From assembly GCF_014851685.1 (NCBI RefSeq), contig NZ_JACVAC010000002.1:248001-312000 (forward strand): a stretch of DNA of 64,000 bases. The letters run 5' to 3'. Within the stretch, counting starts at the first letter, position 1. The number at the start of each line of letters is the position of its first letter. Of this stretch, positions 19,630-28,712 are shown piece by piece. Below the pieces are notes generated by a model. The model searched no databases. It had not been told where the DNA came from and was given only the letters and a program-made list of their open reading frames with translations. The translations under genes and the position numbers were made by a program. The DNA comes from Pseudomonas sp. PDM05 (lineage in GTDB: Bacteria > Pseudomonadota > Gammaproteobacteria > Pseudomonadales > Pseudomonadaceae).

Positions 19630-21054
19630 ATGGTTTTCTCGTCCAATGTGTTCCTGTTTCTGTTCTTGCCGATCTTTCTCGGCTTGTACTACTTGAGCGG
19701 GCAACGCTATCGCAACCTGCTGCTGCTGATTGCCAGCTATGTGTTCTACGCCTGGTGGCGAGTGGACTTCCTGGCGCTGTTCGCCGCCGTGACGCTGTGG
19801 AACTACTGGATCGGCCTCAAGGTCGGTGCCGCCGGCGTGCGCACCAAGCCGGCCCAGCGCTGGTTGCTGCTCGGCGTGGCCGTCGACCTGTGCATCCTCG
19901 GCTACTTCAAGTACGCCAACTTCGGTGTCGACAGCATCAATGTGATGATGAAGTCGGCGGGCCTGGAGCCGTTTATCCTGACCCACGTGCTGTTGCCGAT
20001 CGGGATCTCGTTCTACATCTTCGAGTCCATCAGCTACATCATCGACGTGTACCGCGGCGATACCCCGGCAACCCGCAACCTCATCGACTTTGCGGCGTTC
20101 GTGGCGATCTTCCCGCACTTGATCGCCGGCCCCGTGCTGCGCTTTCGCGACCTGGCCGACCAGTTCAACAATCGCACCCACACCCTCGACAAATTCTCCG
20201 AGGGCTGCACGCGGTTCATGCAGGGTTTCATCAAGAAGGTGTTCATCGCCGACACCCTGGCGGTGGTGGCCGACCATTGCTTCGCCCTGCAAAACCCCAC
20301 CACCGGCGATGCCTGGCTCGGCGCGCTGGCCTACACCGCGCAGCTGTACTTCGACTTCTCCGGCTACAGCGACATGGCCATCGGCCTGGGCTTGATGATG
20401 GGTTTCCGCTTCATGGAAAACTTCAAGCAGCCGTACATCAGCCAGTCGATCACCGAGTTCTGGCGGCGCTGGCACATCAGCCTGTCCACCTGGCTGCGTG
20501 ACTACCTCTACATCACCCTGGGCGGCAACCGTAAAGGTACGCTGACCACTTACCGCAACCTGTTCCTGACCATGCTGCTCGGTGGCCTGTGGCACGGCGC
20601 GAACATCACTTACATCGTGTGGGGTGCGTGGCACGGCATGTGGCTGGCGATTGAAAAAGCCATCGGCCTCAACACGTCGCCGCGCAGCTTCAACCCGGTA
20701 CGTTGGGCCTTCACCTTCCTGCTGGTCGTCGTGGGCTGGGTGATCTTCCGCGCCGAGAACCTGCACGTTGCCGGCCGCATGTATGGCGCAATGTTCAGTT
20801 TCAACGAGTGGTCGCTGTCGGAACTCAACCGCGCCAGCCTCACCGGCCTGCAAGTGGCAACCCTGGTGGTGGCGTATGCCACGTTGGCGTTCTTTGGCCT
20901 GCGCGATTTCTACCGTGACCATCCCGCGACGCCAAACCCGGCGCGCAGCGTGCCCGGCTACGCCATGCGGGCCTGTGTGCTGCTGCTGTTCGCGGCATCG
21001 ATCCTGAAACTGTCGGCGCAGAGTTTCTCGCCGTTCCTTTACTTCCAATTCTGA
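19630..21054 (+). CDS. algI: alginate O-acetylation protein AlgI (MBOAT family)
   Basis: 474 residues, polytopic inner-membrane protein that passes acetyl groups across the membrane to AlgJ, AlgF and AlgX. The MBOAT histidine is H322 in GGLWHGAN, the same number as in P. aeruginosa; a second His lies in WGAWHG. Blocks such as FPHLIAGP and FWRRWHISL are typical. The frame is open 8 codons earlier, but MVFSSNVFLF is the family start and has GGAGAG 6 bases upstream. Confidence 0.96.
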   Translation: MVFSSNVFLFLFLPIFLGLYYLSGQRYRNLLLLIASYVFYAWWRVDFLALFAAVTLWNYWIGLKVGAAGVRTKPAQRWLLLGVAVDLCILGYFKYANFGVDSINVMMKSAGLEPFILTHVLLPIGISFYIFESISYIIDVYRGDTPATRNLIDFAAFVAIFPHLIAGPVLRFRDLADQFNNRTHTLDKFSEGCTRFMQGFIKKVFIADTLAVVADHCFALQNPTTGDAWLGALAYTAQLYFDFSGYSDMAIGLGLMMGFRFMENFKQPYISQSITEFWRRWHISLSTWLRDYLYITLGGNRKGTLTTYRNLFLTMLLGGLWHGANITYIVWGAWHGMWLAIEKAIGLNTSPRSFNPVRWAFTFLLVVVGWVIFRAENLHVAGRMYGAMFSFNEWSLSELNRASLTGLQVATLVVAYATLAFFGLRDFYRDHPATPNPARSVPGYAMRACVLLLFAASILKLSAQSFSPFLYFQF

Positions 21055-21064
21055 GGGAGCCGAC

Positions 21065-22240
21065 ATGACCCGTTCATTACGCGTGCTCTACATCACCGTG
21101 TTCCTGGCCATGCTGTTGGTGCTGGGGCTGTGGTCGATGCGCAGTTTCCTGGGCTTTAGCACCAACGCCGATGCCACCGTGCTTAACGGTCGCTGGACCA
21201 AGGCCGTAGAGACCCACTACGACGACGAGTTCCCGATCAAGCGCCTGGGCACCAACCTCTGGGCGGCGCTGGACTACAAGCTGTTCAACGAAGGCCGCCC
21301 TGGCGTGGTGCTGGGCCGCGACCACTGGTTGTACAGCGACGAGGAGTTCAACCCCATCGTCAACGAAGACCAGAACCTGCAAGGCAACTACGCGCTGGTC
21401 GAAGGCGTGCGCCAGAAGCTCAAGGCCCAAGGCGTGCAGTTGGTCATGGCGATTGTCCCGGCCAAGGTGCGCTTGTACCCGGAGCACGTCGGCGACGTGA
21501 AGCCGGCAAGCATCCACGCCAACCTGTATCAGGACTTCCACGCCCGTGTGGCGGCCGACAAGATCCCGGCACCTGACCTGCTTGGCCCACTGCAACAGGC
21601 CAAGCTGAGCGGCACGCAAGTGTTCTTGCGTACCGATACCCACTGGACGCCGGACGGTGCGGAAATCGCCGCCAAGCAACTGGCCAAGACCATTGCCGAG
21701 AAAACCCCGCTGAGCGGCGAGCCGCAGCGTTTTGTCACCGAGGCCGAGAGCACCGCACCGCATAAAGGCGACCTGCGTCTGTTCCTGCCCCTGGACCCGC
21801 TGTTCGAAAACCTGATGCCACCGAAAGAACCGCTGCAAAAACGCGTGACCCATCTGGCCGAAGCCGGGGGCGACGATGCGCTGTTCAGCAACAGCGAAAC
21901 CCCGGTGGCGCTGGTCGGCACCAGCTACAGCGCCAACCCCAACTGGAACTTCGTCGGTGCGCTCAAGCAAGCCCTGCACAGCGACGTCATCAACTATTCG
22001 GAAGACGGCCACGGCCCGATCTTGCCGATGCTCAGCTACCTGAAAAGCGATGACTTCAAGAACAGCCCGCCACAAGTGCTGATCTGGGAGTTTCCTGAAC
22101 GTTATCTGCCCGTGAACAACGAAATCGGTGATGCCGACCCGTCCTGGGTTGCGCAGCTTAAACAAGCCGGTTCGCGCCAACAAAACATGGCTTTGAACAC
22201 CCTTGAAAAATCCGAGACGCCCGACCGGGCGCAAAACTGA
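21065..22240 (+). CDS. algJ: alginate O-acetyltransferase AlgJ
   Basis: 391 residues. One N-terminal hydrophobic segment (about 8-26) serves as membrane anchor or uncleaved signal. The periplasmic SGNH-like domain holds D191-x-H193 (RTDTHW) and S287 (VGTSYS), paralleling AlgX. It accepts acetyl from AlgI in the periplasm. The distance of 10 bp from algI suggests coupled translation; GGGAGCC precedes the ATG. Confidence 0.95.
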   Translation: MTRSLRVLYITVFLAMLLVLGLWSMRSFLGFSTNADATVLNGRWTKAVETHYDDEFPIKRLGTNLWAALDYKLFNEGRPGVVLGRDHWLYSDEEFNPIVNEDQNLQGNYALVEGVRQKLKAQGVQLVMAIVPAKVRLYPEHVGDVKPASIHANLYQDFHARVAADKIPAPDLLGPLQQAKLSGTQVFLRTDTHWTPDGAEIAAKQLAKTIAEKTPLSGEPQRFVTEAESTAPHKGDLRLFLPLDPLFENLMPPKEPLQKRVTHLAEAGGDDALFSNSETPVALVGTSYSANPNWNFVGALKQALHSDVINYSEDGHGPILPMLSYLKSDDFKNSPPQVLIWEFPERYLPVNNEIGDADPSWVAQLKQAGSRQQNMALNTLEKSETPDRAQN

Positions 22241-22256
22241 AAGAGAGGTAACTCAC

Positions 22257-22910
22257 ATGACTTTCACTACAACTCCTCGTCGTCTCGCCAAGACCCTGGC
22301 CCTCGCCGCTGGCATGAGCATCGCGTCGATGTCGGCCTTCGCCGGTGATGCCGCGTTGTACGGCCCCGTCGCACCGAAAGGCTCCAGCTTTGTGCGCGTA
22401 TTCAACGCCTCCAACCAGGAAGTCAGCGCAACGGTTGGCAGCACCAACCTCAGCGACGTTGCGCCCCTGGCCAGCAGCGACTTCAGCTTCATGCCCGGCG
22501 GTGACTACAGCGCCAAGGTCGGCAGCCAGACCGTGCCGGTCAAACTTGCCGCCGACCACTACTACACCCTGGTCAACAACGGCAGCGGCCAACCGCAATT
22601 GATCGAAGAGCCGCCGTTCAAGAACAAGCAGAAATCCCTGGTACGTGTGCAGAACCTCAGCGACAAGGCCCTGACCCTGAAAACCGCCGACGGCAAGACC
22701 GATGTAGTCAAGTCGGTGGCGGCCAAGGGCCGTGGCGAGCGTGAAATCAACCCGGTGAAAGTAAGCCTGGCGTTGTATGACGGTGACAAAAAAGTCGGTG
22801 ATGTGAAGCCGGTTGCGTTGGAACGTGGTGAAGCGGCGGTGCTGTACGTGACCGGCTCCGGTTCGAGCCTGTCGCCAGTCTGGGTGAAACGCCCGGTGTC
22901 GACCCGCTGA
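22257..22910 (+). CDS. algF: alginate O-acetylation periplasmic protein AlgF
   Basis: 217 residues with a signal peptide (about 1-31, ending AFA). The remainder is two small beta-rich domains without catalytic motifs, as in AlgF, which is needed for acetylation with AlgI and AlgJ. AGAGAGG precedes the chosen ATG; 18 upstream codons overlapping algJ are not conserved. Confidence 0.94.
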   Translation: MTFTTTPRRLAKTLALAAGMSIASMSAFAGDAALYGPVAPKGSSFVRVFNASNQEVSATVGSTNLSDVAPLASSDFSFMPGGDYSAKVGSQTVPVKLAADHYYTLVNNGSGQPQLIEEPPFKNKQKSLVRVQNLSDKALTLKTADGKTDVVKSVAAKGRGEREINPVKVSLALYDGDKKVGDVKPVALERGEAAVLYVTGSGSSLSPVWVKRPVSTR

Positions 22911-22930
22911 TCGCGCGAGCAATTTAGCGA

Positions 22931-22980
22931 CAAGCTTCAAGCGGCAAGTGAAGAGCGTTTCACTTGCAGCTTAAAGCTTG
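22931..22980. repeat. 22-bp imperfect inverted repeat between algF and algA
   Basis: Arms 22931-22952 and 22959-22980 pair at 20 of 22 positions around a 6-base loop (GAGCGT). The AGCTTCAAGC/GCTTGCAGCTT style resembles another dispersed palindrome family of fluorescent pseudomonads and is unlike the REPINs elsewhere here. It lacks a T-run, so it is not an obvious terminator. Confidence 0.8.
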
Positions 22981-23012
22981 CAGCTTCCAACTATTTTTCA
23001 GGAGAAACACCC

Positions 23013-24464
23013 ATGATCCCAGTAATCCTCTCCGGTGGTAGCGGCTCACGTCTTTGGCCGCTGTCGCGTAAACAGTTCCCGAAACAATTCCTGGCGCTGA
23101 CGGGCGAGCACACGCTGTTCCAGCAAACCCTGGAACGCCTGGTGTTCGAAGGCATGGACACACCGATTGTGGTCTGCAACAAGGACCACCGCTTCATCGT
23201 CAACGAGCAACTGAGCAACCGCAAGCTGGACTGCCAGCGCATCCTGATGGAACCGTTCGGCCGCAACACCGCGCCGGCCGTGGCCCTGACCGCGATGATG
23301 CTGGTCAACGAAGGCCGCGACGAGCTGATGCTGGTGCTGCCCGCCGACCACGTGATCGACGATCAGAAAGCCCTGCAACGTGCGCTGGCCCTGGCCACCG
23401 TGGCAGCAGAACGCGGCGAGATGGTGCTGTTCGGCGTACCGGCGACCCGTCCGGAGACCGGCTACGGCTACATCAAGTCCACCGCTGATTCTCTGCTGCC
23501 CGAAGGCGTGAGCCGCGTCGAGCAGTTCGTGGAAAAACCCAATGAAAAACGCGCGGTCGAGTTCGTCAAAAGCGGCGGTTATTTCTGGAACAGCGGCATG
23601 TTCCTGTTCCGCGCCAGCCGCTTCCTCGAAGAGCTGAAAAAGCACGACCCGGACATCTACGACACCTGCCTGCTGACCCTTGAGCGCAGCGAACAGGACG
23701 CCGACACCGTGTCCTTCGACGAAGCCACCTTCGCCTGCTGCCCGGACAATTCCATCGACTACGCCGTGATGGAAAAAACCCAGCGCGCCTGCGTGGTGCC
23801 GCTGAGTGCCGGTTGGAGCGACGTGGGTTGCTGGGCCTCGCTGTGGGCGGTCAACGATAAAGACGCCAACGGCAACGTGACCAAGGGCGACGTGGTGATC
23901 CAGGACAGCAAGAACTGCATGATCCACGGCAACGGCAAGCTGGTGTCGGTAATCGGCCTGGAAAACATCGTGGTGGTGGAAACCAAGGACGCGATGATGA
24001 TTGCCCACAAGGACAAGGTCCAGGGCGTCAAGCAGATGGTCAACACCCTCAACGAACAAGGGCGCAGCGAGACCCAGAACCACTGCGAGGTCTACCGCCC
24101 ATGGGGCTCCTACGACTCGGTGGACATGGGCGGGCGCTTCCAGGTCAAGCACATCTCGGTCAAACCGGGTGCGTGCCTGTCGCTGCAAATGCACCACCAC
24201 CGCGCCGAGCACTGGATCGTGGTCAGCGGCACGGCCGAAGTGACCTGCGACGAGAACGTATTCCTGCTGTGCGAGAACCAGTCCACTTACATCCCGATTG
24301 CCTCGGTGCACCGCCTGCGCAACCCGGGCAAGATCCCGTTGGAGATCATTGAAGTGCAATCGGGTAGCTACCTGGGCGAGGATGACATCGAGCGCTTTGA
24401 AGATATTTACGGGCGTTCGACGCCGGTTGAGCGTGGCGTGTCGGTGAAAACTATCGCGCAGTAA
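23013..24464 (+). CDS. algA: mannose-6-phosphate isomerase/mannose-1-phosphate guanylyltransferase AlgA
   Basis: 483 residues, bifunctional. The N-terminal GMP domain has the GGSGSRLWPLSR signature (residues 8-19) and makes GDP-mannose. The C-terminal type II PMI cupin has the metal-binding LQMHHHRAEHW and interconverts fructose-6-P and mannose-6-P. It thus catalyses the first and third steps to GDP-mannuronate. A good CAGGAGA site precedes the ATG. It is last in the operon, before a strong terminator. Confidence 0.97.
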   Translation: MIPVILSGGSGSRLWPLSRKQFPKQFLALTGEHTLFQQTLERLVFEGMDTPIVVCNKDHRFIVNEQLSNRKLDCQRILMEPFGRNTAPAVALTAMMLVNEGRDELMLVLPADHVIDDQKALQRALALATVAAERGEMVLFGVPATRPETGYGYIKSTADSLLPEGVSRVEQFVEKPNEKRAVEFVKSGGYFWNSGMFLFRASRFLEELKKHDPDIYDTCLLTLERSEQDADTVSFDEATFACCPDNSIDYAVMEKTQRACVVPLSAGWSDVGCWASLWAVNDKDANGNVTKGDVVIQDSKNCMIHGNGKLVSVIGLENIVVVETKDAMMIAHKDKVQGVKQMVNTLNEQGRSETQNHCEVYRPWGSYDSVDMGGRFQVKHISVKPGACLSLQMHHHRAEHWIVVSGTAEVTCDENVFLLCENQSTYIPIASVHRLRNPGKIPLEIIEVQSGSYLGEDDIERFEDIYGRSTPVERGVSVKTIAQ

Positions 24465-24478
24465 AACAGTCGTAAAAA

Positions 24479-24537
24479 GAAGCCCCCGTCCAGCCGACTG
24501 CGTCCCCTATCCGCAGCCGGTTGGGCGGGGGCTTTTT
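24479..24537 (+). terminator. rho-independent terminator of the alginate operon
   Basis: A long GC stem opens with AGCCCCCGTCCAGCCGACTG, has its loop at CCCCTAT, and closes with a G-rich arm ending GGGGGCTTTTT. It starts 15 bp after the algA stop. Confidence 0.9.
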
Positions 24538-24568
24538 CTGTGGGTTTGGGGGTGACTGTGAGGGCCTC

Positions 24569-24657
24569 TTCGCGAGCAAGCCCGCTCCCACAGGTTGATT
24601 GCATTCCAAAGGTTATACGCGGTCAAAATGTGGGAGCGGGCTTGCTCGCGAAGGCGT
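24569..24657. repeat. pair of REP sequences in outward orientation
   Basis: One REP core on the minus strand (24571-24592) and one on the plus strand (24629-24657), with 36 bp between. The order is opposite to the REPINs elsewhere in the window, so the pair reads as two neighbouring half-elements. Confidence 0.85.
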
Positions 24658-24741
24658 CAGCCGCATCAACCTATCTCTCAAGCCGCCCAAACCCACCTAC
24701 GCTTAAGTTAGGATGCTCGTTCCCCATTCGAGGTGGTCTCC

Positions 24742-25206
24742 ATGTTCTTCGGCGTTCTCCTGATCATCACCTGGCTGATCCTGCTACTGCGCTACCCTGC
24801 CAAGGCCTTGCCGGTATCCCTCGCGGCCGCGGTCGGCCTGGGTTTCGTCGCCATCTGGGTGGTCTGGCTGGACAACCGCGAAGCCTCGCAACTGGCGCGC
24901 CTGGAACTGCGCATCACCTACGCGCCCGAGGAATGCCCCGCCGACCGCCCGCTGAAACTGGTCCTCAACAATGGCAACGACGTGCCTCTCACCGAACTGC
25001 GCTGGCGCGTCGCCGCCTATGCGCCGGGCGACACCGTCAACCTGGCCGACAACGTCTACGCCGCCCCGCGCTACCGCGGCCCCGGCGAGTTGCAGGCTGG
25101 CGCCACCTGGGACGATTGCCTGCCCGCCCCACCGCTGCGCCCCGGCTATCGCCCGCAAACCCTGGAATTTCGTGCCGAGCACCTGCAAGGCAGCTTCTCG
25201 GACTGA
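24742..25206 (+). CDS. small inner-membrane protein of unknown function
   Basis: 154 residues. Two hydrophobic segments at about 2-17 and 24-44 are followed by a soluble domain of about 105 residues with two cysteines. No family motif is recognised, and the sequence does not resemble a transporter. GAGGTGG lies 6 bases before the ATG. It is 14 bp upstream of the SDR gene and probably cotranscribed with it. Confidence 0.75.
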   Translation: MFFGVLLIITWLILLLRYPAKALPVSLAAAVGLGFVAIWVVWLDNREASQLARLELRITYAPEECPADRPLKLVLNNGNDVPLTELRWRVAAYAPGDTVNLADNVYAAPRYRGPGELQAGATWDDCLPAPPLRPGYRPQTLEFRAEHLQGSFSD

Positions 25207-25220
25207 CAAAGGATTGATCC

Positions 25221-26033
25221 ATGCCCAACGTACTCATCACCGGCTGTTCCAGCGGTATCGGCCGCGCCCTGGCTGACGCGTTCAAAGCCGCCGGCTACAG
25301 CGTGTGGGCCAGCGCCCGTCGCCCGGACGATGTCGCCGGTTTAGCCGCCGCCGGCTTCAACGCGGTACAACTGGACGTCAACGACAGCGCCGCCTTGCAG
25401 CACCTGGCTGAACAGCTGGGCGAGCTGGACGTACTGGTCAACAACGCCGGTTACGGCGCCATGGGTCCGCTGCTCGACGGCGGCACCGAGGCGATGCAGC
25501 GCCAGTTCGAGACCAACGTGTTCTCCATCGTCGGCGTGACCCAGGCGCTGTTCCCGGCACTGCGCCGCAGTAAAGGCCTGGTGGTGAATATCGGCAGTGT
25601 TTCCGGGGTGCTGGTCACGCCGTTTGCCGGTGCCTACTGCGCATCCAAAGCCGCCGTGCATGCCTTGAGCGATGCCCTGCGCATGGAGCTGGCGCCGTTT
25701 GGCATTCGCGTGATGGAAGTGCAACCGGGGGCCATCGATACGAGCTTCGCGAAAAACGCCGGCGCCCAGGCCGAGCTGTTGATCAGCGAGAAATCGCCCT
25801 GGTGGCCGTTGCGCGACGGCATTCGCGCGCGCTCACAGGCCTCGCAGGACAACCCCACCCCGGCCAACCGGTTTGCCGCCCAGGTGCTCAAGGGCGTACA
25901 ACAAGCCACGCCGCCACGCCTGCTGCGCGCGGGCAATGGCAGCCGGGCGCTGCCGTTGATGGCGGCGCTGTTGCCCAAGGGGCTGCTGGACAAGGTGTTG
26001 AAGAAACGGTTTGGGCTGGATGGCGCGCTCTAA
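25221..26033 (+). CDS. SDR family oxidoreductase
   Basis: 270 residues, classical short-chain dehydrogenase. TGCSSGIG (residues 7-14) is the cofactor motif, NNAGYG follows at about 73-78, a catalytic Ser lies near 130 and Y-x-x-x-K (YCASK) near 140. The Arg in the segment after the first strand suggests NADP(H), but this is inference. The substrate is unknown. It overlaps the 3' end of the convergent LysR gene by 4 bp. Confidence 0.9.
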   Translation: MPNVLITGCSSGIGRALADAFKAAGYSVWASARRPDDVAGLAAAGFNAVQLDVNDSAALQHLAEQLGELDVLVNNAGYGAMGPLLDGGTEAMQRQFETNVFSIVGVTQALFPALRRSKGLVVNIGSVSGVLVTPFAGAYCASKAAVHALSDALRMELAPFGIRVMEVQPGAIDTSFAKNAGAQAELLISEKSPWWPLRDGIRARSQASQDNPTPANRFAAQVLKGVQQATPPRLLRAGNGSRALPLMAALLPKGLLDKVLKKRFGLDGAL

Positions 26034-26887
26034 CCCTTCAAGAAATCGATGAACGCCCGCACCTTCAAGGGTAAATGCCGGGTGTCCGGATACATCGCAT
26101 AAACCCCCTGGGGGTCGAAGCGATGGTCCGGTAACAGGCGCACCAAGCGCCCCGTTTCCAGATCGTCATTCACCAGCCACTGTGGCAGCACGGCTACACC
26201 GTGGCCGTGCACAGCGAACGCCTGGAGCACAGCTGCACTGTCGGCCACCAATGTCGTTTGACCGACGCGGTAGAGACGTTCGGTGCCTGCCGGGTCGGTT
26301 ACCGTCAATCCCGTCAGCCGTCCATGGCCCAGGCGGGGCAACTGCTCCAGTTCATCCAGGGTGGCAGCCCCGGCAAACACCGGTGCCGCCACGGCGAATA
26401 CCTCGAACGTCGACAACTGCACCGCACGGTGATTGGAATCCGGCAGGCGCCCCAACCGGATCGCCACGTCAAAACGCTCGGAAATCAGATCGGCATGGGT
26501 CGAGGACGTGGACAAGTGAATGTTCAGGTCCGGGTGTAGACGCCGAAAGGCCTCCACGGCAGGGGCAACCACGGCCAGGGCGTATTCCACCGTGGTGGTG
26601 ATGCGCAATGTGCCCTTGAGTTGGGCGTGCTCCGAACGCGCTTCTTCGACCGCCAACCGCGCTTCTTCAAGCATGCGGGTACAGCGCAGGTAGAAGCGTT
26701 CGCCGGCATCGGTCAATGCCAGTTGGCGAGTGTTACGGGTCAGCAGAGTCACGCCCAGCTCCGCTTCCAGGCGCTTGAGATTGAAGCTGACCACGGCGCG
26801 GGTCTGGCCCAGCAGGTCGGCCGCAGCCGTGAGCGAGCCGGCCTCGACCACGGCCTTGAAGGTGTCGAATCGGTCCAGGCTGACCAT
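26030..26887 (-). CDS. LysR-type transcriptional regulator
   Basis: 285 residues: winged helix-turn-helix at about 1-60 (SLTAAADLLGQTRAVVSFNL), then a periplasmic-binding-like effector domain. The frame opens 7 codons earlier at a TTG, but the ATG used here has a perfect AGGAGG 8 bases upstream. It is divergent from the MFS gene, the usual layout for a LysR regulator and its target. A perfect 10-bp palindrome sits just before it. Confidence 0.92.
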   Translation of the reverse strand: MVSLDRFDTFKAVVEAGSLTAAADLLGQTRAVVSFNLKRLEAELGVTLLTRNTRQLALTDAGERFYLRCTRMLEEARLAVEEARSEHAQLKGTLRITTTVEYALAVVAPAVEAFRRLHPDLNIHLSTSSTHADLISERFDVAIRLGRLPDSNHRAVQLSTFEVFAVAAPVFAGAATLDELEQLPRLGHGRLTGLTVTDPAGTERLYRVGQTTLVADSAAVLQAFAVHGHGVAVLPQWLVNDDLETGRLVRLLPDHRFDPQGVYAMYPDTRHLPLKVRAFIDFLKG

Positions 26888-26900
26888 GGGCCAGGCCTCC

Positions 26901-26923
26901 TTTGTCAAAATATTTTTGACAAA
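26901..26923. promoter_or_regulatory. perfect 10-bp inverted repeat, probable operator
   Basis: Arms TTTGTCAAAA and TTTTGACAAA are separated by TAT. It lies in the divergent LysR-MFS region, immediately upstream of the LysR ribosome-binding site and about 75 bp before the MFS start. It contains a T-N11-A core as expected for LysR sites. A repressor of another family could also use it. Confidence 0.65.
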
Positions 26924-26997
26924 CTAACAGGCAAACCGACGTAGCCCAACTGCAATGCCCGGCCTACCCTGCCCGCTTCATTCGCAGGATCGCGCTC

Positions 26998-28182
26998 ATG
27001 ACCTACCGCTCGAAAGTCGCCTGGATCTTTTTGCTGGGCTTTGCCCTGGACCTGGTGAACATGTTTGTCGCCACCGTCGCCTACCCGGACATCGCCCGCG
27101 ACCTGCACGCCTCGGTCACGCAATTGGCGTGGATCAGCAATGCGTACCTGCTCGGTCTCACGCTGATCATTCCATTGAGTGTGTGGCTGGCGGCAATGCT
27201 GGGCGAGCGCACGTTGATCGCCGCCAGCCTGCTGTTGTTTGCGGGCGCATCGGTGATGGTTGGCCAGGCGGCTTCCATTGACACGTTGATCGGCTGGCGT
27301 GCGCTGCAAGGGCTGGGCGGCGGCTTGCTGATTCCCGTTGGGCAGGCCATGGCGTACCGGTATTTTCCGGCAAATGAGCGCAGCCAGTTGACGGCGCGGG
27401 TGATGTCCGTGGCGCTGCTGGTGCCAGCGTTGTCCCCCGCCTTGGGCGGCTTGATCGTCGACAGCATGTCCTGGCGCTGGATCTTCTACGCCAACCTGCC
27501 ACTGGCCTTGATCACACTGTTGCTGGCGCTGCTGTGGATAACACCCGATGAGCCCACGAACCCACGCCCGAGACTGGAAGTGGGCGGCATTTTCAAACAA
27601 GTCCGCAGCCCGATGCTGCGCGTGGCGATGCTGGTTTACCTGTTCATCCCTGGCGTCTTCATTGGCACCAGCCTGATTGCCGTCCTTTATCTACGCGGCC
27701 TGGGTTACGACGCAACCCGCACCGGCGCACTCATGCTGCCGTGGGCGCTGGCGTCGGCAGTGGCGATCTACCTTGGCAAAACACTGTTCAACCGCTGGGG
27801 GCCGAAGCCTTTACTGCTGACGGGCATGGCACTGCAATGCGTCGGCATTATGTTGCTGAACGAACCGACCCTGATCATCGCGGCCTACTGCTTGATGGGC
27901 CTGGGCGGCAGCCTGTGCAGCAGCACCGCGCAAACCCTGGCGTTTCTCGACATTCCTGCCGAACGCATGGGCCACGCCAGCGCCTTGTGGAATATCAATC
28001 GGCAAATGAGCTTTTGCCTGGGGGCAGCGGCGCTCAGTGCGCTGTTGTCGGCCTTGGATTCCTTCAGCATAACCTTCACGATGGCGGCAGCTCTGACACT
28101 GCTACCTGCTTTTGCGGTGCTGCGCCTGGATACCGCCAGGGTACGGACACTGCTTCACCCTGCCAGCGAGGCTGACCAATGA
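26998..28182 (+). CDS. MFS transporter, drug:H+ antiporter type
   Basis: 394 residues with about 12 hydrophobic segments. The first segments contain the DLVNMFVATVAYPDIARDL pattern, and the central motif GWRALQGLGGGLLIPVGQA marks drug/H+ antiporters. AGGA lies 8 bases before the ATG. It is divergent from the LysR gene and overlaps the next gene by 4 bp, so the two are one transcript. Confidence 0.9.
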   Translation: MTYRSKVAWIFLLGFALDLVNMFVATVAYPDIARDLHASVTQLAWISNAYLLGLTLIIPLSVWLAAMLGERTLIAASLLLFAGASVMVGQAASIDTLIGWRALQGLGGGLLIPVGQAMAYRYFPANERSQLTARVMSVALLVPALSPALGGLIVDSMSWRWIFYANLPLALITLLLALLWITPDEPTNPRPRLEVGGIFKQVRSPMLRVAMLVYLFIPGVFIGTSLIAVLYLRGLGYDATRTGALMLPWALASAVAIYLGKTLFNRWGPKPLLLTGMALQCVGIMLLNEPTLIIAAYCLMGLGGSLCSSTAQTLAFLDIPAERMGHASALWNINRQMSFCLGAAALSALLSALDSFSITFTMAAALTLLPAFAVLRLDTARVRTLLHPASEADQ

Positions 28183-28580
28183 TTGACTACAGCGATTTTT
28201 TTGAAGAAGTGATCCAGACCCACGTCGAGATCGAACAGTGGTTTGCTGGCGTCGCACCGCAGGGCACCTTGCAGAACCTGCTTGCGCGCTTCTCCCCGGA
28301 GTTCAGCATGGTCGCCCCCGCCACCGGCACGCGCGTCAATGCGGCCGGGGTCAATGCGTTGTTCACACGCCTGGGCGGGATGCGCCCGGGGTTGAAGATC
28401 ACCTTGAGTGAGATGGCCGGGATCGACCGGCATGCACGCGGTGCAACGGTGACTTACCGCGAGCATCAAGTGGATGACAGCGGCACGCAGACCGATCGTC
28501 GCGCCACGGTGGTGTTCGAGAAACAGGCCAGCGGCGCGCTGCTGTGGCGCCACCTGCACGAAACCTTCATCAAGGCCTGA
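28179..28580 (+). CDS. NTF2-like (SnoaL/DUF4440-type) protein
   Basis: 133 residues. Length, the helical start and the alternating beta pattern (TVTYREHQV, RRATVVFEK, LLWRHLHETF) fit the NTF2-like fold. Such proteins may be small isomerases, hydrolases or binding proteins; nothing here decides which. The ATG overlaps the MFS stop (ATGA), so it probably serves the same resistance or catabolic function. Confidence 0.7.
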   Translation: MIDYSDFFEEVIQTHVEIEQWFAGVAPQGTLQNLLARFSPEFSMVAPATGTRVNAAGVNALFTRLGGMRPGLKITLSEMAGIDRHARGATVTYREHQVDDSGTQTDRRATVVFEKQASGALLWRHLHETFIKA

Positions 28581-28712
28581 TGCGCTCCCACTTTTTTAGC
28601 TTTATGCCTGGCTAGTCGGGCCAGGTACTACAAGAAACAGCGAACCGCCTGACATCATTCCAAGGAAACAACCCCCACGCTCTTCCACCTCTGTCTACCC
28701 ACAGGTGAAAGG

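Noticed and set aside
24742..25206. Multidrug transporter
   Set aside because: Only two membrane segments and a soluble domain; the length and layout fit no transporter family.
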